NCBI GenBank assembly: GCA_958450865.1
Contig: CAUDNY010000003.1
Location: forward strand, 190,850-254,849
Origin: an uncultured Collinsella sp.
GTDB lineage: Bacteria > Actinomycetota > Coriobacteriia > Coriobacteriales > Coriobacteriaceae
Length of the DNA: 64,000 nucleotides
Reading direction: 5' to 3'
The translations under genes were made by a program, and so were the position numbers. Each line of letters starts with the position of its first letter. The first letter of the stretch is position 1. This document shows, piece after piece, positions 16,456 to 24,793 of this stretch. The notes beneath the pieces are model-generated. The model made no database searches and had not been told where the DNA came from. It saw only the letters and a program-made list of their open reading frames with translations.

Positions 16456-17400
16456 CTACTTAGAATCAGGAACAATACCGACCAAGCTAACCGTTACATC
16501 GAAGGTCGGAGCAGCGGTGTTCTTGTCCTGCTCAGACCAGTTTTGACAGTCGGAGTCGGTGCCTTCCATCCAGATAACAATCTTCATGTTCGTGCCGTTG
16601 TAGCCAACACCCTTTGCGATAGCTTGCGGGTTAGCCCCAGCAGGCTTGGAATAAGAACCGCCCGATCCGGTGGCGGCCCAATCGCCGCCATTCTGGTCAA
16701 TTAGGGTCGCACCGGCAACATGCGCGTATGTCGGCGCTTGCGTTGTCGTTCCTTCGGATGCGACGCAACTCCAACCGATCGTTGATGAGACGTCGTTGCC
16801 ACTCTCAGTAGCCGAGGGTTTGACGGGGGCGTAAACAACCTTAAGCTCGTCATTAATGACAATGCCGACGCGCAGGCTACCCTTAATCTTGTTGAACCAT
16901 TCATCCGTTACATTGCCGGAAGGCTTGATGGTGACAGGATTCGTACCATCTAGATAAACATCCGCGATGCCCGTATTCGTCACGGTGTAGAGGGTGTAGT
17001 CGGCGGCGACGTAGGCATAGTAGGAATCGGTGCCACTCGTCAGCGTGTACTTGCCGCCAGCGTCTGTGTTGGCCTTCTGATAACCGGAGACATCGGTGCC
17101 CTGCCAGGACTTGGGAACAAACCAAGACTGCGCATCATTCGTCGACGAAGGGCTGATTTCGTGACCAGTGGAGCTAGCAGTGGTCTGTTTATCCGAACCG
17201 TCATGGTTAACATTTTTATCTTTGGCAATCTGCAGAACCATACCGTTTGCCTGGGCAGATATGGTACTCGTCGTTGCGCGAACCTTATTATTGGCGGCAA
17301 ACCATGCGTAGGTAGTTGCAGAAAGCGCCACAGCCGAGACGACGACGGTCAACGCCGCCCCAACAAGCTGAACCTTAAGCCTCTTAACTGAATCGTGCAT
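16456..17400 (-). CDS. SipW-class secreted protein 6
   Basis: 314 residues. A short basic leader (VKRLKVQL) precedes a hydrophobic segment ending LSATTYAWFAANNKVRATTSTIS. The mature part is Thr/Ser/Asn-rich and ends IVIWMEGTDSDCQNWS, then FDVTVSLVGIV. Motifs SLRVGIVI and TNTGIADVYLDG parallel the operon paralogues. It follows the gene for another SipW-class protein (17483-18262), separated by a hairpin. Likely a surface-fibre subunit processed by the SipW-like peptidases encoded at 2594 and 7334. Confidence 0.76.
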   Translation of the reverse strand: MHDSVKRLKVQLVGAALTVVVSAVALSATTYAWFAANNKVRATTSTISAQANGMVLQIAKDKNVNHDGSDKQTTASSTGHEISPSSTNDAQSWFVPKSWQGTDVSGYQKANTDAGGKYTLTSGTDSYYAYVAADYTLYTVTNTGIADVYLDGTNPVTIKPSGNVTDEWFNKIKGSLRVGIVINDELKVVYAPVKPSATESGNDVSSTIGWSCVASEGTTTQAPTYAHVAGATLIDQNGGDWAATGSGGSYSKPAGANPQAIAKGVGYNGTNMKIVIWMEGTDSDCQNWSEQDKNTAAPTFDVTVSLVGIVPDSK

Positions 17401-17414
17401 CTCCGTCGCCTCCC

Positions 17415-17455
17415 CTCGTTAAGGAAAAGGGCAGGGTCCCGGGCCGGGAACCTGC
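17415..17455 (-). terminator. Intercistronic hairpin between two SipW-class genes
   Basis: AAGGGCAGGGTCCCGG and CCGGGAACCTGCCCTT form a long stem, followed on the minus strand by TTTTCC. Probably a partial terminator giving unequal expression of the two neighbouring subunits. Confidence 0.6.
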
Positions 17456-17482
17456 CCTTCGCAAGCTGTGTATGGAACTACT

Positions 17483-18262
17483 TTATTTCTTATTCTGATT
17501 ATCAGCAGTAAAAGTTACGGTCAGTTTGGAAGAATCGGTCAGCTTCTTGAGGTTGTTCGTATAAACCTTTGCATCGCTGCCCTCGAAGAAGACGTAAATA
17601 TCGACCTCGGTATCCTTGTCGGCAGTAATAGTGTCAGCAAGAATGCCATCGGCAGCAGTGATGCCATTGGAACCAAGCTTGAACGTACCATCCTTGTCAA
17701 GAACAACCCACCTGTCCCTGCACTTCACCAAAAGACGAAGCGCAGAGTTGATGTCAGATGTGGTAGCAAGGTTCGTCGCATTACCGTCAGCAGATTTCGC
17801 CTCGACAGAAGCGACCTTCAAGTTGGAGAGGTTCTGGCCGCGGGAACTGATATTGAAAACATTCTTCTTAGCAAAGCCATTGGTAACGGCCTCATCGGGC
17901 GTACCTGCAGTGCCAACAGTGTTCAATGTTCCGTACAGAGTTCCATCGTCCACAGTATTGCCGTAACCCGTCATAAACTGACCCTCGGTAGAACCCTTCT
18001 GCTCACCAAAGGTGGCGGGATACAGTTTGGTTGCTTCTGTATCGCCGGCAACGTCAAATGTACTGTCCACTCCCACAGCAGTGGCGTTGTACTTAATCGT
18101 CATATACGACGCGTTCGACTGTGCGCTGATGCTGCTCGTCGTCGCCTTAACGGTATTGTTCGTCACAAACCATGCGAACGTGGCAGAGCCCAGCGCTACG
18201 GCTGCTACCAGCACCATGGCGATGGCGGCGCCCATCTGCTTCTTTAATGCCTTGGTATCCAT
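17483..18262 (-). CDS. SipW-class secreted protein 5
   Basis: 259 residues from ATG 18262 (AAAGGGG upstream). The frame stays open to 18562, but that part has no ribosome-binding site. MDTKALKKQM leads into a hydrophobic segment ending LGSATFAWFVTNNTVKATTSSIS, closely similar to the neighbouring paralogue. The mature part ends IYVFFEGSDAKVYTNNLKKL, a variant signature lacking the Cys. It has less Gly/Ala bias than the operon paralogues. About 400 bases upstream are free of genes and should contain its promoter. Confidence 0.76.
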   Translation of the reverse strand: MDTKALKKQMGAAIAMVLVAAVALGSATFAWFVTNNTVKATTSSISAQSNASYMTIKYNATAVGVDSTFDVAGDTEATKLYPATFGEQKGSTEGQFMTGYGNTVDDGTLYGTLNTVGTAGTPDEAVTNGFAKKNVFNISSRGQNLSNLKVASVEAKSADGNATNLATTSDINSALRLLVKCRDRWVVLDKDGTFKLGSNGITAADGILADTITADKDTEVDIYVFFEGSDAKVYTNNLKKLTDSSKLTVTFTADNQNKK

Positions 18263-18661
18263 ACGGACCCCTTTCTTTCCCCATTCATCCCAGATGACCC
18301 TCGAGAAGCCCGGAAGGGGAGCCCGCGCTTTCGTGTTGGATGTTGCTTGCCCATCCTTTAGACATGGAATTGAGAATACCACAATTCTTACGATTTCCTT
18401 ATGAGTTTTCGACAGCCTACATTCCGGCAGATTCATAGGTTTACCTCGGGTTATATGTGATGCTATGTGAACATCGTTTACCTTATTTGATCTCTCTCCC
18501 GCGCAGTCATAAGCCCCTCTTAAGCCTTGCGACCGCAGCGCCATGCCAACGCACACATTCACCCTCCGCCGAGCTTCGCCCTAGCCCTTCCCCACCCGCT
18601 ATACTGATGTAGCACGTGTAATTTCTGCCTGCTTGTGCGGGCTATTTGCCGGGAGGGCTCT
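18263..18661. other. Divergent intergenic region
   Basis: About 400 bases between the SipW-class protein 5 gene (minus) and a hypothetical gene (plus). It is AT-richer at 18360-18500. A possible extended -10 on the minus strand (TGTGGTATTCT) lies near 18380. No ORF or RNA was recognised. Confidence 0.4.
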
Positions 18662-19174
18662 ATGGCTGCCGCCAATCAACCCAAGGGAAGCGTTTCTACC
18701 GGATCGATCAAGCCGGTGACGCGCAAGGCCGTTCGTTGCCAGCGCGAAGTCGCCTGGCTGGTCACGCAAGCGGCCGGTAAGCTCGTCGCCACCACCGACG
18801 ACGTCAACGCGCCCACGCCCAGCTTTGTGCTGGCCGCGGCGCTGTCATATGCCCGCGAGCAGGAGCAGGCCGCCCGGGACCGTGGCGCCGCGATCGACTA
18901 CAAGGCCGTCATGGGCTCCGACCTCGCGAGCTTTTGTGCGGCCGCGGGGCTGCCCGCAGCGCCCAACGCGCTTTCGGACGCGGGCTACATGTTCACCCTC
19001 TCGGGCGCGGGCCTCATCCGCGACGTTTACGCCTACTGTAATGACCTGGGCGAACGCATGGGAGACGCGGCGCAGGTCAAACCGGGCTACGCGATCAAGC
19101 TCGCGCTGCGGTTGTTCTTGCTGGACGGCGCCGCCGGCAACGGCGCTACCTCCGCAGACAACGCCTCCGCATAA
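18662..19174 (+). CDS. Hypothetical protein
   Basis: 170 residues from ATG 18662 with GGGAGG upstream. Mostly helical and Ala-rich with a single basic N-terminal part (KPVTRKAVRCQREVAWLV). No signal peptide, membrane segment or motif I recognise. It ends in a shared bidirectional terminator opposite the PilZ operon. Confidence 0.6.
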   Translation: MAAANQPKGSVSTGSIKPVTRKAVRCQREVAWLVTQAAGKLVATTDDVNAPTPSFVLAAALSYAREQEQAARDRGAAIDYKAVMGSDLASFCAAAGLPAAPNALSDAGYMFTLSGAGLIRDVYAYCNDLGERMGDAAQVKPGYAIKLALRLFLLDGAAGNGATSADNASA

Positions 19175-19177
19175 CAA

Positions 19178-19215
19178 AAGCGCCGGGCCGGAAAATCGAT
19201 TCCGGCCCGGCGCTT
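19178..19215. terminator. Bidirectional terminator
   Basis: AAGCGCCGGGCCGGAA and TTCCGGCCCGGCGCTT form a perfect stem around AATCGA, between two convergent genes. Confidence 0.85.
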
Positions 19216-19222
19216 GTTCGTT

Positions 19223-20338
19223 CTACTTGTCCCCATCTCCTGCGGGCGAGTTCTTTTGGTTGCGACGGTTACTCCAAGTCACGTTGTGCTCCTTGTAGTA
19301 ATCGGGCGCATCGTTGCCGCTCGCGCTAATGGGATCGTTGCCGGTCAGGGTGTCAGCAATATCCTGCACAAACTTTATGAACAGGCTCGAATCGTCGGTC
19401 TCGGACGAATCAAAGTCAAAACCGAACTCCACCGCACCGCCGATAATCTTGTCCACGCACTCCGGGTCGTCGCCGTCCAGCCAAATGACCACCGTGTACT
19501 TATCCACGTCGCCCACGCGGAAGTTCGCATGGCTAATGGTCGTCACCACGTCTTTGGACGCAAACGGCTCGGTGTTGGGCTCGGGATTGCCGTCGGTCGC
19601 GGCAGCCGCATAGGTGGTGGGCTCGCCGTTGCGATACACCCTCACGCGCGCCGCCTTCTCCACGCCCTTGCTGGCGTTAACCACCTTGAGCTTGGCGCTA
19701 TAGCCCAGATCGGTCTTGCCGGCGTTGCGGATATAGAAGGTGTACGCCACGTAGTTTTTTCCGTTGTGGCTGCCGTCGATGTCGTCCAGATTGTCGGGCA
19801 GGTCCTCAGCAGCGATATTGGTGCCGTTGTCCAAGGCGTCGGCGGCCAGGCGCGCGGTGGCGTTGTTAAAGTCGCCGTTGTCGGCAATGGCCACGCCGCG
19901 GCGGAACAGCTCAAGGCGGTTGAGGTTGATAGTGAAGTTACCCATGTTTTCCTGCATAAACGACAGGGCGAAGAGCACGCCAAAGGCAAGCGCTAGCACC
20001 ACGAGGGCCTTTTGCAGTTTGTCCATGCGCAGCAGCGCCGCGCCGATGCGCTCCATGCGGCGCTTGGGCATGTACATGGACACGACCGCGTCGGGGTCGA
20101 TGTCGTCGAGGTCCTGGTCGGCCAGCGCCTGCTCCAGCTCCTCGATGCGCACCACGCCGCGAAGGTCGCGCTTGGGTTTGGGCTTGCGTTTGCCGAAGCG
20201 CTTGCGCGGGGCGGGGTCGGTGCTGGGGGTGTCCTCGGGCTGACTCTCGGTCAAATCCTCAGTCATGCCCTCGGCCACGTCCTCGGCCAAATCCTCGGCG
20301 GCTTGATCTTTGTTGTCGTTACGCTTGAACAGTGCCAT
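19223..20338 (-). CDS. Single-pass membrane protein with SipW-substrate signature
   Basis: 371 residues. A long acidic cytosolic region and a basic patch (RKRFGKRKPKPKR) precede one membrane segment (KALVVLALAFGVLFALSF) near residues 108-128. The outside domain shows FYIRNAGKTDLGYSAKLKVVN, like the strand pattern of TasA-type domains, and closes with VVIWLDGDDPECVDKIIGG, the same signature as the SipW-class proteins. It lacks the TYAWF motif, so it may remain anchored. It follows a PilZ protein gene by five bases. A membrane anchor or base for the fibre is inferred. Confidence 0.62.
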   Translation of the reverse strand: MALFKRNDNKDQAAEDLAEDVAEGMTEDLTESQPEDTPSTDPAPRKRFGKRKPKPKRDLRGVVRIEELEQALADQDLDDIDPDAVVSMYMPKRRMERIGAALLRMDKLQKALVVLALAFGVLFALSFMQENMGNFTINLNRLELFRRGVAIADNGDFNNATARLAADALDNGTNIAAEDLPDNLDDIDGSHNGKNYVAYTFYIRNAGKTDLGYSAKLKVVNASKGVEKAARVRVYRNGEPTTYAAAATDGNPEPNTEPFASKDVVTTISHANFRVGDVDKYTVVIWLDGDDPECVDKIIGGAVEFGFDFDSSETDDSSLFIKFVQDIADTLTGNDPISASGNDAPDYYKEHNVTWSNRRNQKNSPAGDGDK

Positions 20339-20343
20339 GGCGA

Positions 20344-21009
20344 TCAGATCTTATATTTGGTGCGGATGTAGCCGACGTATTCTTTGACGAGCTCGCGCTC
20401 CATGTCGTCGGCGCAGCGGAACTGCAGGCCGCAGACGTTGCGATACAGGCTGCCCTTGGGCGCGCGGCGCACCCAGCACACGATGCCCAGCTGCTCGGGC
20501 AGCTCGTGGCGCTCGCCCTGCAGGCGGATCGTGGGCATTTGTACGGCCAGGGCCTCGCCCACGTCGGGGTAGTCGTTGAGGTAGACGGCCAGGCCGCCGG
20601 CCGAGACGTCGATGGTCATGGCGTCCTCGGGCTCGGGGGTCGGCGCGTTGTCGCGCTGGTAGGTCAGGCGCATGGCGACCTTAAAACGCTCGTCGCGGCG
20701 CTTGACAAAGCTGCGCTGCTCGGCGACTTTGCGCATTTTCCAGTAGGTGCGGATGCCCTTTTTCTCGACTTCCTCGGGATAGCCGGCGAGCACGAACGTC
20801 TCCTCGCCCACTTTGTACTGCAGCAGCAGCTTTTGGTTTTCGTCCATGAGCAGCGGCTTGCCGGCGAGCATGGGCGCGCTCATAAGAAAGTACGCCTCGT
20901 CCAGGTCCTCTTTGTACGTGGCGAGCATGTTGAAGTCGGTTTTTTGGCCCATGGGCACGTCGAATGCCACCTGAAGCTTAGTCCCCGGCGTTATCTGTTG
21001 CTCTGCCAT
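20344..21009 (-). CDS. PilZ domain protein (cyclic-di-GMP receptor candidate)
   Basis: 221 residues from ATG 21009 (GGGGGAG upstream). The N-terminal half resembles a YcgR-like flagellar-brake domain (KLQVAFDVPMG, YPEEVEKKGIRTYW). The C-terminal PilZ domain has the RxxxR motif RRDER near 113 and the DxSxGG motif DVSAGG near 140. These are the cyclic-di-GMP contacts, so binding is expected. It is co-operonic with the membrane protein that bears the SipW-substrate signature, tying the surface system to second-messenger control by inference. Confidence 0.82.
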   Translation of the reverse strand: MAEQQITPGTKLQVAFDVPMGQKTDFNMLATYKEDLDEAYFLMSAPMLAGKPLLMDENQKLLLQYKVGEETFVLAGYPEEVEKKGIRTYWKMRKVAEQRSFVKRRDERFKVAMRLTYQRDNAPTPEPEDAMTIDVSAGGLAVYLNDYPDVGEALAVQMPTIRLQGERHELPEQLGIVCWVRRAPKGSLYRNVCGLQFRCADDMERELVKEYVGYIRTKYKI

Positions 21010-21171
21010 GTTGTCTCCCCCAGTCGCGGGCGCCGATATCATCGTCGTGCGCGATGCACATTGGGCTATTGTAACTGCTTTGCCGCAGGTTTCGATGTGC
21101 GGTGCGTGAAATGGCGGGATGGGGAGCGCGGGTGAACGTGCGCGAGAGCGGCTCGGCAGTGGGCACCACAC

Positions 21172-21317
21172 GAGCGTGGATTATTGGACGGTTGGAAAAT
21201 GAGCGTGGATATTTGGACGGTTTTTGGGCTTTTGGCGGCCGATTTCGTCCGAAAATCCACTGTCATTCGGCGTGCGTCCGAATTTCCACGCTCGTGTGTC
21301 CGAAAATCCACGCTCAT
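21172..21317. repeat. Nested palindrome of five GAGCGTGGAT units
   Basis: Two forward units (GAGCGTGGATTATTGGACGG at 21172 and a variant at 21201) face three reverse units (CGTCCGAAAATCCAC at 21246, CGTCCGAATTTCCACGCTC at 21275, GTCCGAAAATCCACGCTC at 21298). It lies between the AlbA_2 regulator's 3' end and the PilZ promoter region, filling most of this 340-base gap. Confidence 0.8.
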
Positions 21318-21349
21318 GCGGCGGGCGCAACTACGGCCATCGACATTCG

Positions 21350-22825
21350 CTAGCGCATCTGCCCTGCACGCTCCGTTAGTCGATACTTGCGATTGCGGCT
21401 CGTCGCCGCTGCCGTAGGCTCAATCTCGCCCTGAGCAATAAGCGCATTAACGCGCGTCCTAACTTGAGAGACGGTAAGCCCCGTGTGCTCTGCCAGCTCG
21501 CGCGTTCCCAACTCGTCATAGCGCTTGAGGGCCGCCATGATCAGGTCCCCACCATGATCGACCTGCTCAACCTTGGAGCGATAGAGGACAACCTTAAACC
21601 GGTCAAAACCAGGGCAAAACAGGGGCTCAGCCAGACCGTGCGCACGCATAGCATCGACCATCATCGGAATACCCGAACCGTTACCCTCGGCAGGCGAGCC
21701 CGCGCCATCGGGCAACGGGACAAGCAACATGAGCTTCATGAGCGTCGCGTTGCGGCACCGCGAGCTGCCATCAAACAAGTTCTCACGAGTTTTTCCGCCA
21801 TAAAGACCGCCAGGGTTCGTCACCTCGATACGGTCATCAAAGACGTCAACAGCGATCGACTGTCCACAGAACCGATCTCCGTATTCTCGGTGGATTACGG
21901 CGTTGGCGATTGCCTCGCGCAGGACCTCCTCGGGGATCTCCAGCGAGTCGATACGCGAGACGCCTTGAACGGTCGAGGTGCGACGCAGGTTTTTGGCGAC
22001 AGCCGCGACAGCATCCGAAATCATCTCGCCCAGGGTGCCCTCGCAGACTGTGCGGTCCATAAACCTTAGCGGTCCCGCAGCGCCCTTTTGAGTTCCCGCA
22101 TGGACAGCTACATCAATGAAGAACTTGGGATAGAACTGCTGAGGGTAAACGCCCGCGGCAAGGAGGCCAGCCTTGGTAACATTGCCCTGGGGGTCGAGGA
22201 AATTCAGACGCTCCATCTTTGTCTTCCTGTCCGTCGCACCGTGCATCGCTCGAGGTGTCAACGAATAGGCACGCTCTATCGTGCGGTCGACCAGCGACTC
22301 GTCGAGATCGCCCACACTCGTGCCGAGCACCGCATCGCGATCGCTAGGACTCGTCCGTTCATATGACGACAGTGCCAAAACCTCGGTCGACGAAAGCGGG
22401 ACATCTTTGTCATCGATGCGTTTGTAGCTGCCACCTTGAGCGCCCCGCTCTATGACATAGCAAGGCTTGCTCGACGGGTCGAGCTCCTCAATCGCGATGA
22501 CCAGAACCACGGTGCCCTGGAGCTCCACGCGCTCAATGGTGTATTTGGGCGGATTGGCCAGCTTTCCGCGACCGCCGGCATCGCCCATGCCCGCCACGAA
22601 TTGGTTGAGCACTTTCTCGGTCTCAAAGTTTGCAACTGGGACAAAACCCGCGCGCTCGCTCACTCCGAGTACGATGATGCCGCCGGCGGTGTTTGCGAAA
22701 GCGCTGACCGTTTCCCATACGTCGCGGGAAAGCGTCGTGGCGCTCTCCTTGACCTCAACGTTAAGATCGTCCGAGCCCATGCGCCTTAAAGACTCGAGCA
22801 GACCGGTCAGTTCGTTTTCGTTCAT
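21350..22825 (-). CDS. AlbA_2/Schlafen-type ATP-binding transcriptional regulator
   Basis: 491 residues from ATG 22825 (AAAGGA at good spacing). The N-terminal AlbA_2 domain shows DLNVEVKESATTLSRDVWETVSAFANTAGGIIVLGV. A GHKL-like ATPase segment follows (LREAIANAVIHREY, VFDDRIEVTNPGGL). The C-terminal winged helix reads ELGTRELAEHTGLTVSQVRTRVNALI. Proteins of this layout are DNA-binding regulators, often in mobile or stress loci. Upstream, several TATCTCTC repeats look like its own operator. Confidence 0.82.
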   Translation of the reverse strand: MNENELTGLLESLRRMGSDDLNVEVKESATTLSRDVWETVSAFANTAGGIIVLGVSERAGFVPVANFETEKVLNQFVAGMGDAGGRGKLANPPKYTIERVELQGTVVLVIAIEELDPSSKPCYVIERGAQGGSYKRIDDKDVPLSSTEVLALSSYERTSPSDRDAVLGTSVGDLDESLVDRTIERAYSLTPRAMHGATDRKTKMERLNFLDPQGNVTKAGLLAAGVYPQQFYPKFFIDVAVHAGTQKGAAGPLRFMDRTVCEGTLGEMISDAVAAVAKNLRRTSTVQGVSRIDSLEIPEEVLREAIANAVIHREYGDRFCGQSIAVDVFDDRIEVTNPGGLYGGKTRENLFDGSSRCRNATLMKLMLLVPLPDGAGSPAEGNGSGIPMMVDAMRAHGLAEPLFCPGFDRFKVVLYRSKVEQVDHGGDLIMAALKRYDELGTRELAEHTGLTVSQVRTRVNALIAQGEIEPTAAATSRNRKYRLTERAGQMR

Positions 22826-22884
22826 CTGCACGTCCTTTCGCTCGGTTCTGCGAAGAATGCCGCGAATAGATTTCCTTCGTCTCT

Positions 22885-22960
22885 CAATTATCTCTCGTAA
22901 TTATCTCTCATCTTTCTGTTATCTCTCGTATTAGTGATGAATGAGAGATGAGAGATATGT
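22885..22960. promoter_or_regulatory. TATCTCTC repeat cluster upstream of AlbA_2 regulator
   Basis: TATCTCTC occurs at 22889, 22902 and 22920, and an inverted GAGAGATGAGAGATA at 22943-22957. They lie about 60-130 bases upstream of the regulator's start, where a promoter would be expected. Autoregulation is inferred. Confidence 0.5.
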
Positions 22961-23007
22961 GAGTGATGCATGGACCTGGACTATTGGACGGTCGGAAAAT
23001 CCCTCAA

Positions 23008-23045
23008 ATAAAAAACGGGGCCGGCCTTACGCCGAGCCCCGTTTT
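23008..23045 (-). terminator. Terminator of first PTS operon
   Basis: AACGGGGC and GCCCCGTT pair across a GC-rich interior loop; the minus strand then reads TTTTTTATTTG. Confidence 0.75.
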
Positions 23046-23090
23046 CAAACGGTCAGTTAGTTATCCAACGCGCGAGCATAGCAGTCAATA

Positions 23091-23939
23091 TTACGCCGCC
23101 GCGAACACTCCCAAACCCGTTCCGATGATGCAGATCGCGAAGATACCAATAATAACCCAAATGGTCTTGACGCCCTTTTTGTACAGGGCAACGCAAGCGA
23201 ACGTTGCCAGCAAGGGCAGCAGACCGGGGAAGATCGAATCGAACAGATCCTGCAGGACAATCTCCGAACCACCCACGTCAAAGGTCAAAGCCGTGGACAG
23301 CGAGACCTGCGCCGCAATCATCGCGCCGATAACGGTCATTCCGAGGACACCGGCTGCATGCGTCATGCGAGACATAAGGTTGTTCTCTTCGGACTGCTGC
23401 AGGAACTTGGTTCCCAGGTCGTATCCCAGATGGGCGGCGACGATACGCGTTGCAAAGTTAATCACCGAGTAGATGAGCGCATACACGATGGGGCCGAGCG
23501 GGTTGCCCGTCGAAGCGATACCGATACCAATGCCGGCGGCGACCACGCGGAACGTACCCCAGTAGAACGAATCGCCGATGCCGGAAAGCGGCCCCATGAG
23601 ACCAACCTTCATGGCGTTGATCGAGGACGTGTCAAAGTTCTTATCGGCAGCCGCCTGCTCTTCCATCGAAACCGTTAGGCCGGCTACAAACGGAAGCACA
23701 TGAGGCGTGATGTTAAAGAACTCGGTATGGCGATCGAGCGCCGCATAGTAATCGTCGTCGTTAGGATAGATCTTTCGCAGGGGCTTCTGAATGGTGTACA
23801 TGAAGCCCATTGCCATCATCTTGTCGTACGACTGCGAGCACTGGCTCGTAAACTGGCGAAGGAACATGCTCCGATACATATCGGGGCTCATAATCGCGTC
23901 CTTCTTGGCCTCTTTGAGGTCGGTGTTCTGGGTAGCCAT
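23091..23939 (-). CDS. PTS mannose-family IID component (first system)
   Basis: 282 residues. Typical EIID: FLRQFTSQCSQSYDKMMAMGFMYTI near the start, then LMGPLSGIGDSFYWGT, and C-terminal membrane segments. With IIC it forms the membrane channel of a mannose/sorbose-family phosphotransferase. The start codon overlaps the IIC stop as TAATG. The partner IIA and IIB genes are upstream at 26023-26987, separated by a SIS-domain gene. The substrate is inferred to be an Amadori sugar-amine from the SIS neighbour. Confidence 0.92.
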   Translation of the reverse strand: MATQNTDLKEAKKDAIMSPDMYRSMFLRQFTSQCSQSYDKMMAMGFMYTIQKPLRKIYPNDDDYYAALDRHTEFFNITPHVLPFVAGLTVSMEEQAAADKNFDTSSINAMKVGLMGPLSGIGDSFYWGTFRVVAAGIGIGIASTGNPLGPIVYALIYSVINFATRIVAAHLGYDLGTKFLQQSEENNLMSRMTHAAGVLGMTVIGAMIAAQVSLSTALTFDVGGSEIVLQDLFDSIFPGLLPLLATFACVALYKKGVKTIWVIIGIFAICIIGTGLGVFAAA

Positions 23940-24721
23940 TAGAAGTCCTCCTCTTCATCTGCAGCAACCGCCTGCGGACCGGACGAGCCCTCGCGGAAGG
24001 CCAGGAGCAGCGCGACGCAAATGGCAGCTGCGGCGACACCGACAACGTCCATCTTGAGGTAGATGACCATAATGAATCCCAGGAACAGCCAGGGAAGAAG
24101 CTTGTTGTCGCCCATGGTCCTGATAAGAAGTGCGAAGCCGATGCAGACCATGACGCCGGATGCAACGTTGAGGCCGTCCATCACAAACTGCGGAATCGCG
24201 TTGAGCGCATTGTTGATGAGGTCGGCACCAAAGAACAGTGAGCCAAACACCAGCAGTGCAGACGGAATGCCAATCGACAGCGGCACGATGGTCAGATGGT
24301 ACAGATTCGCCTTGGCAAGATCGCGATTTGCCAGAGCGGTCTCAATCTTCTTGCAGGCAAAGGCACCCGGAACGGCGTAGCAGAAGTTGCGCCACACCTG
24401 AAGGAAGACGGAGACGGGAAGGGCGAGCGCGACGGCAGTTGCCGTGCCCGTACCCGTAATGACGGCAAACGCGCAGCCAAGTACGCCGGAGGCATAGACC
24501 TCGGGAGGAACCGCCGCGCCGACCATGATGGCGCCCATGAACATGGACTCCAAAGCAGCGCCGACGATAACGCCCTGCTGGACATCGCCAAGGATCAAGC
24601 CGACAAACAGGCTCGTAAACAGCGGACGACCAAGCATCGTAATGCCAAATAATTGCTCGTCCATGGACGCAATAAATGCGACCAGTGCAACTAGAAGATA
24701 CTGGACAACCATTTCGATCAA
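23939..24721 (-). CDS. PTS mannose-family IIC component (first system)
   Basis: 260 residues and multiple membrane segments. EIIC hallmarks include LFGITMLGRPLFTSLFVGLILGD and GAALESMFMGAIMVGAAVPPEVYASG. It forms the transmembrane translocator with IID, whose gene overlaps by one base. The acidic C-terminal tail (ADEEEDF) is cytosolic. It lies 72 bases downstream of the SIS gene and is probably cotranscribed with it. Confidence 0.92.
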   Translation of the reverse strand: MIEMVVQYLLVALVAFIASMDEQLFGITMLGRPLFTSLFVGLILGDVQQGVIVGAALESMFMGAIMVGAAVPPEVYASGVLGCAFAVITGTGTATAVALALPVSVFLQVWRNFCYAVPGAFACKKIETALANRDLAKANLYHLTIVPLSIGIPSALLVFGSLFFGADLINNALNAIPQFVMDGLNVASGVMVCIGFALLIRTMGDNKLLPWLFLGFIMVIYLKMDVVGVAAAAICVALLLAFREGSSGPQAVAADEEEDF

Positions 24722-24793
24722 CCCCAGAAATAGGTCTGCAGGCGAGGCATTCTGCGCAGCTCGCCTGCAGACAACCGCAGCAATTTGAGAGGA

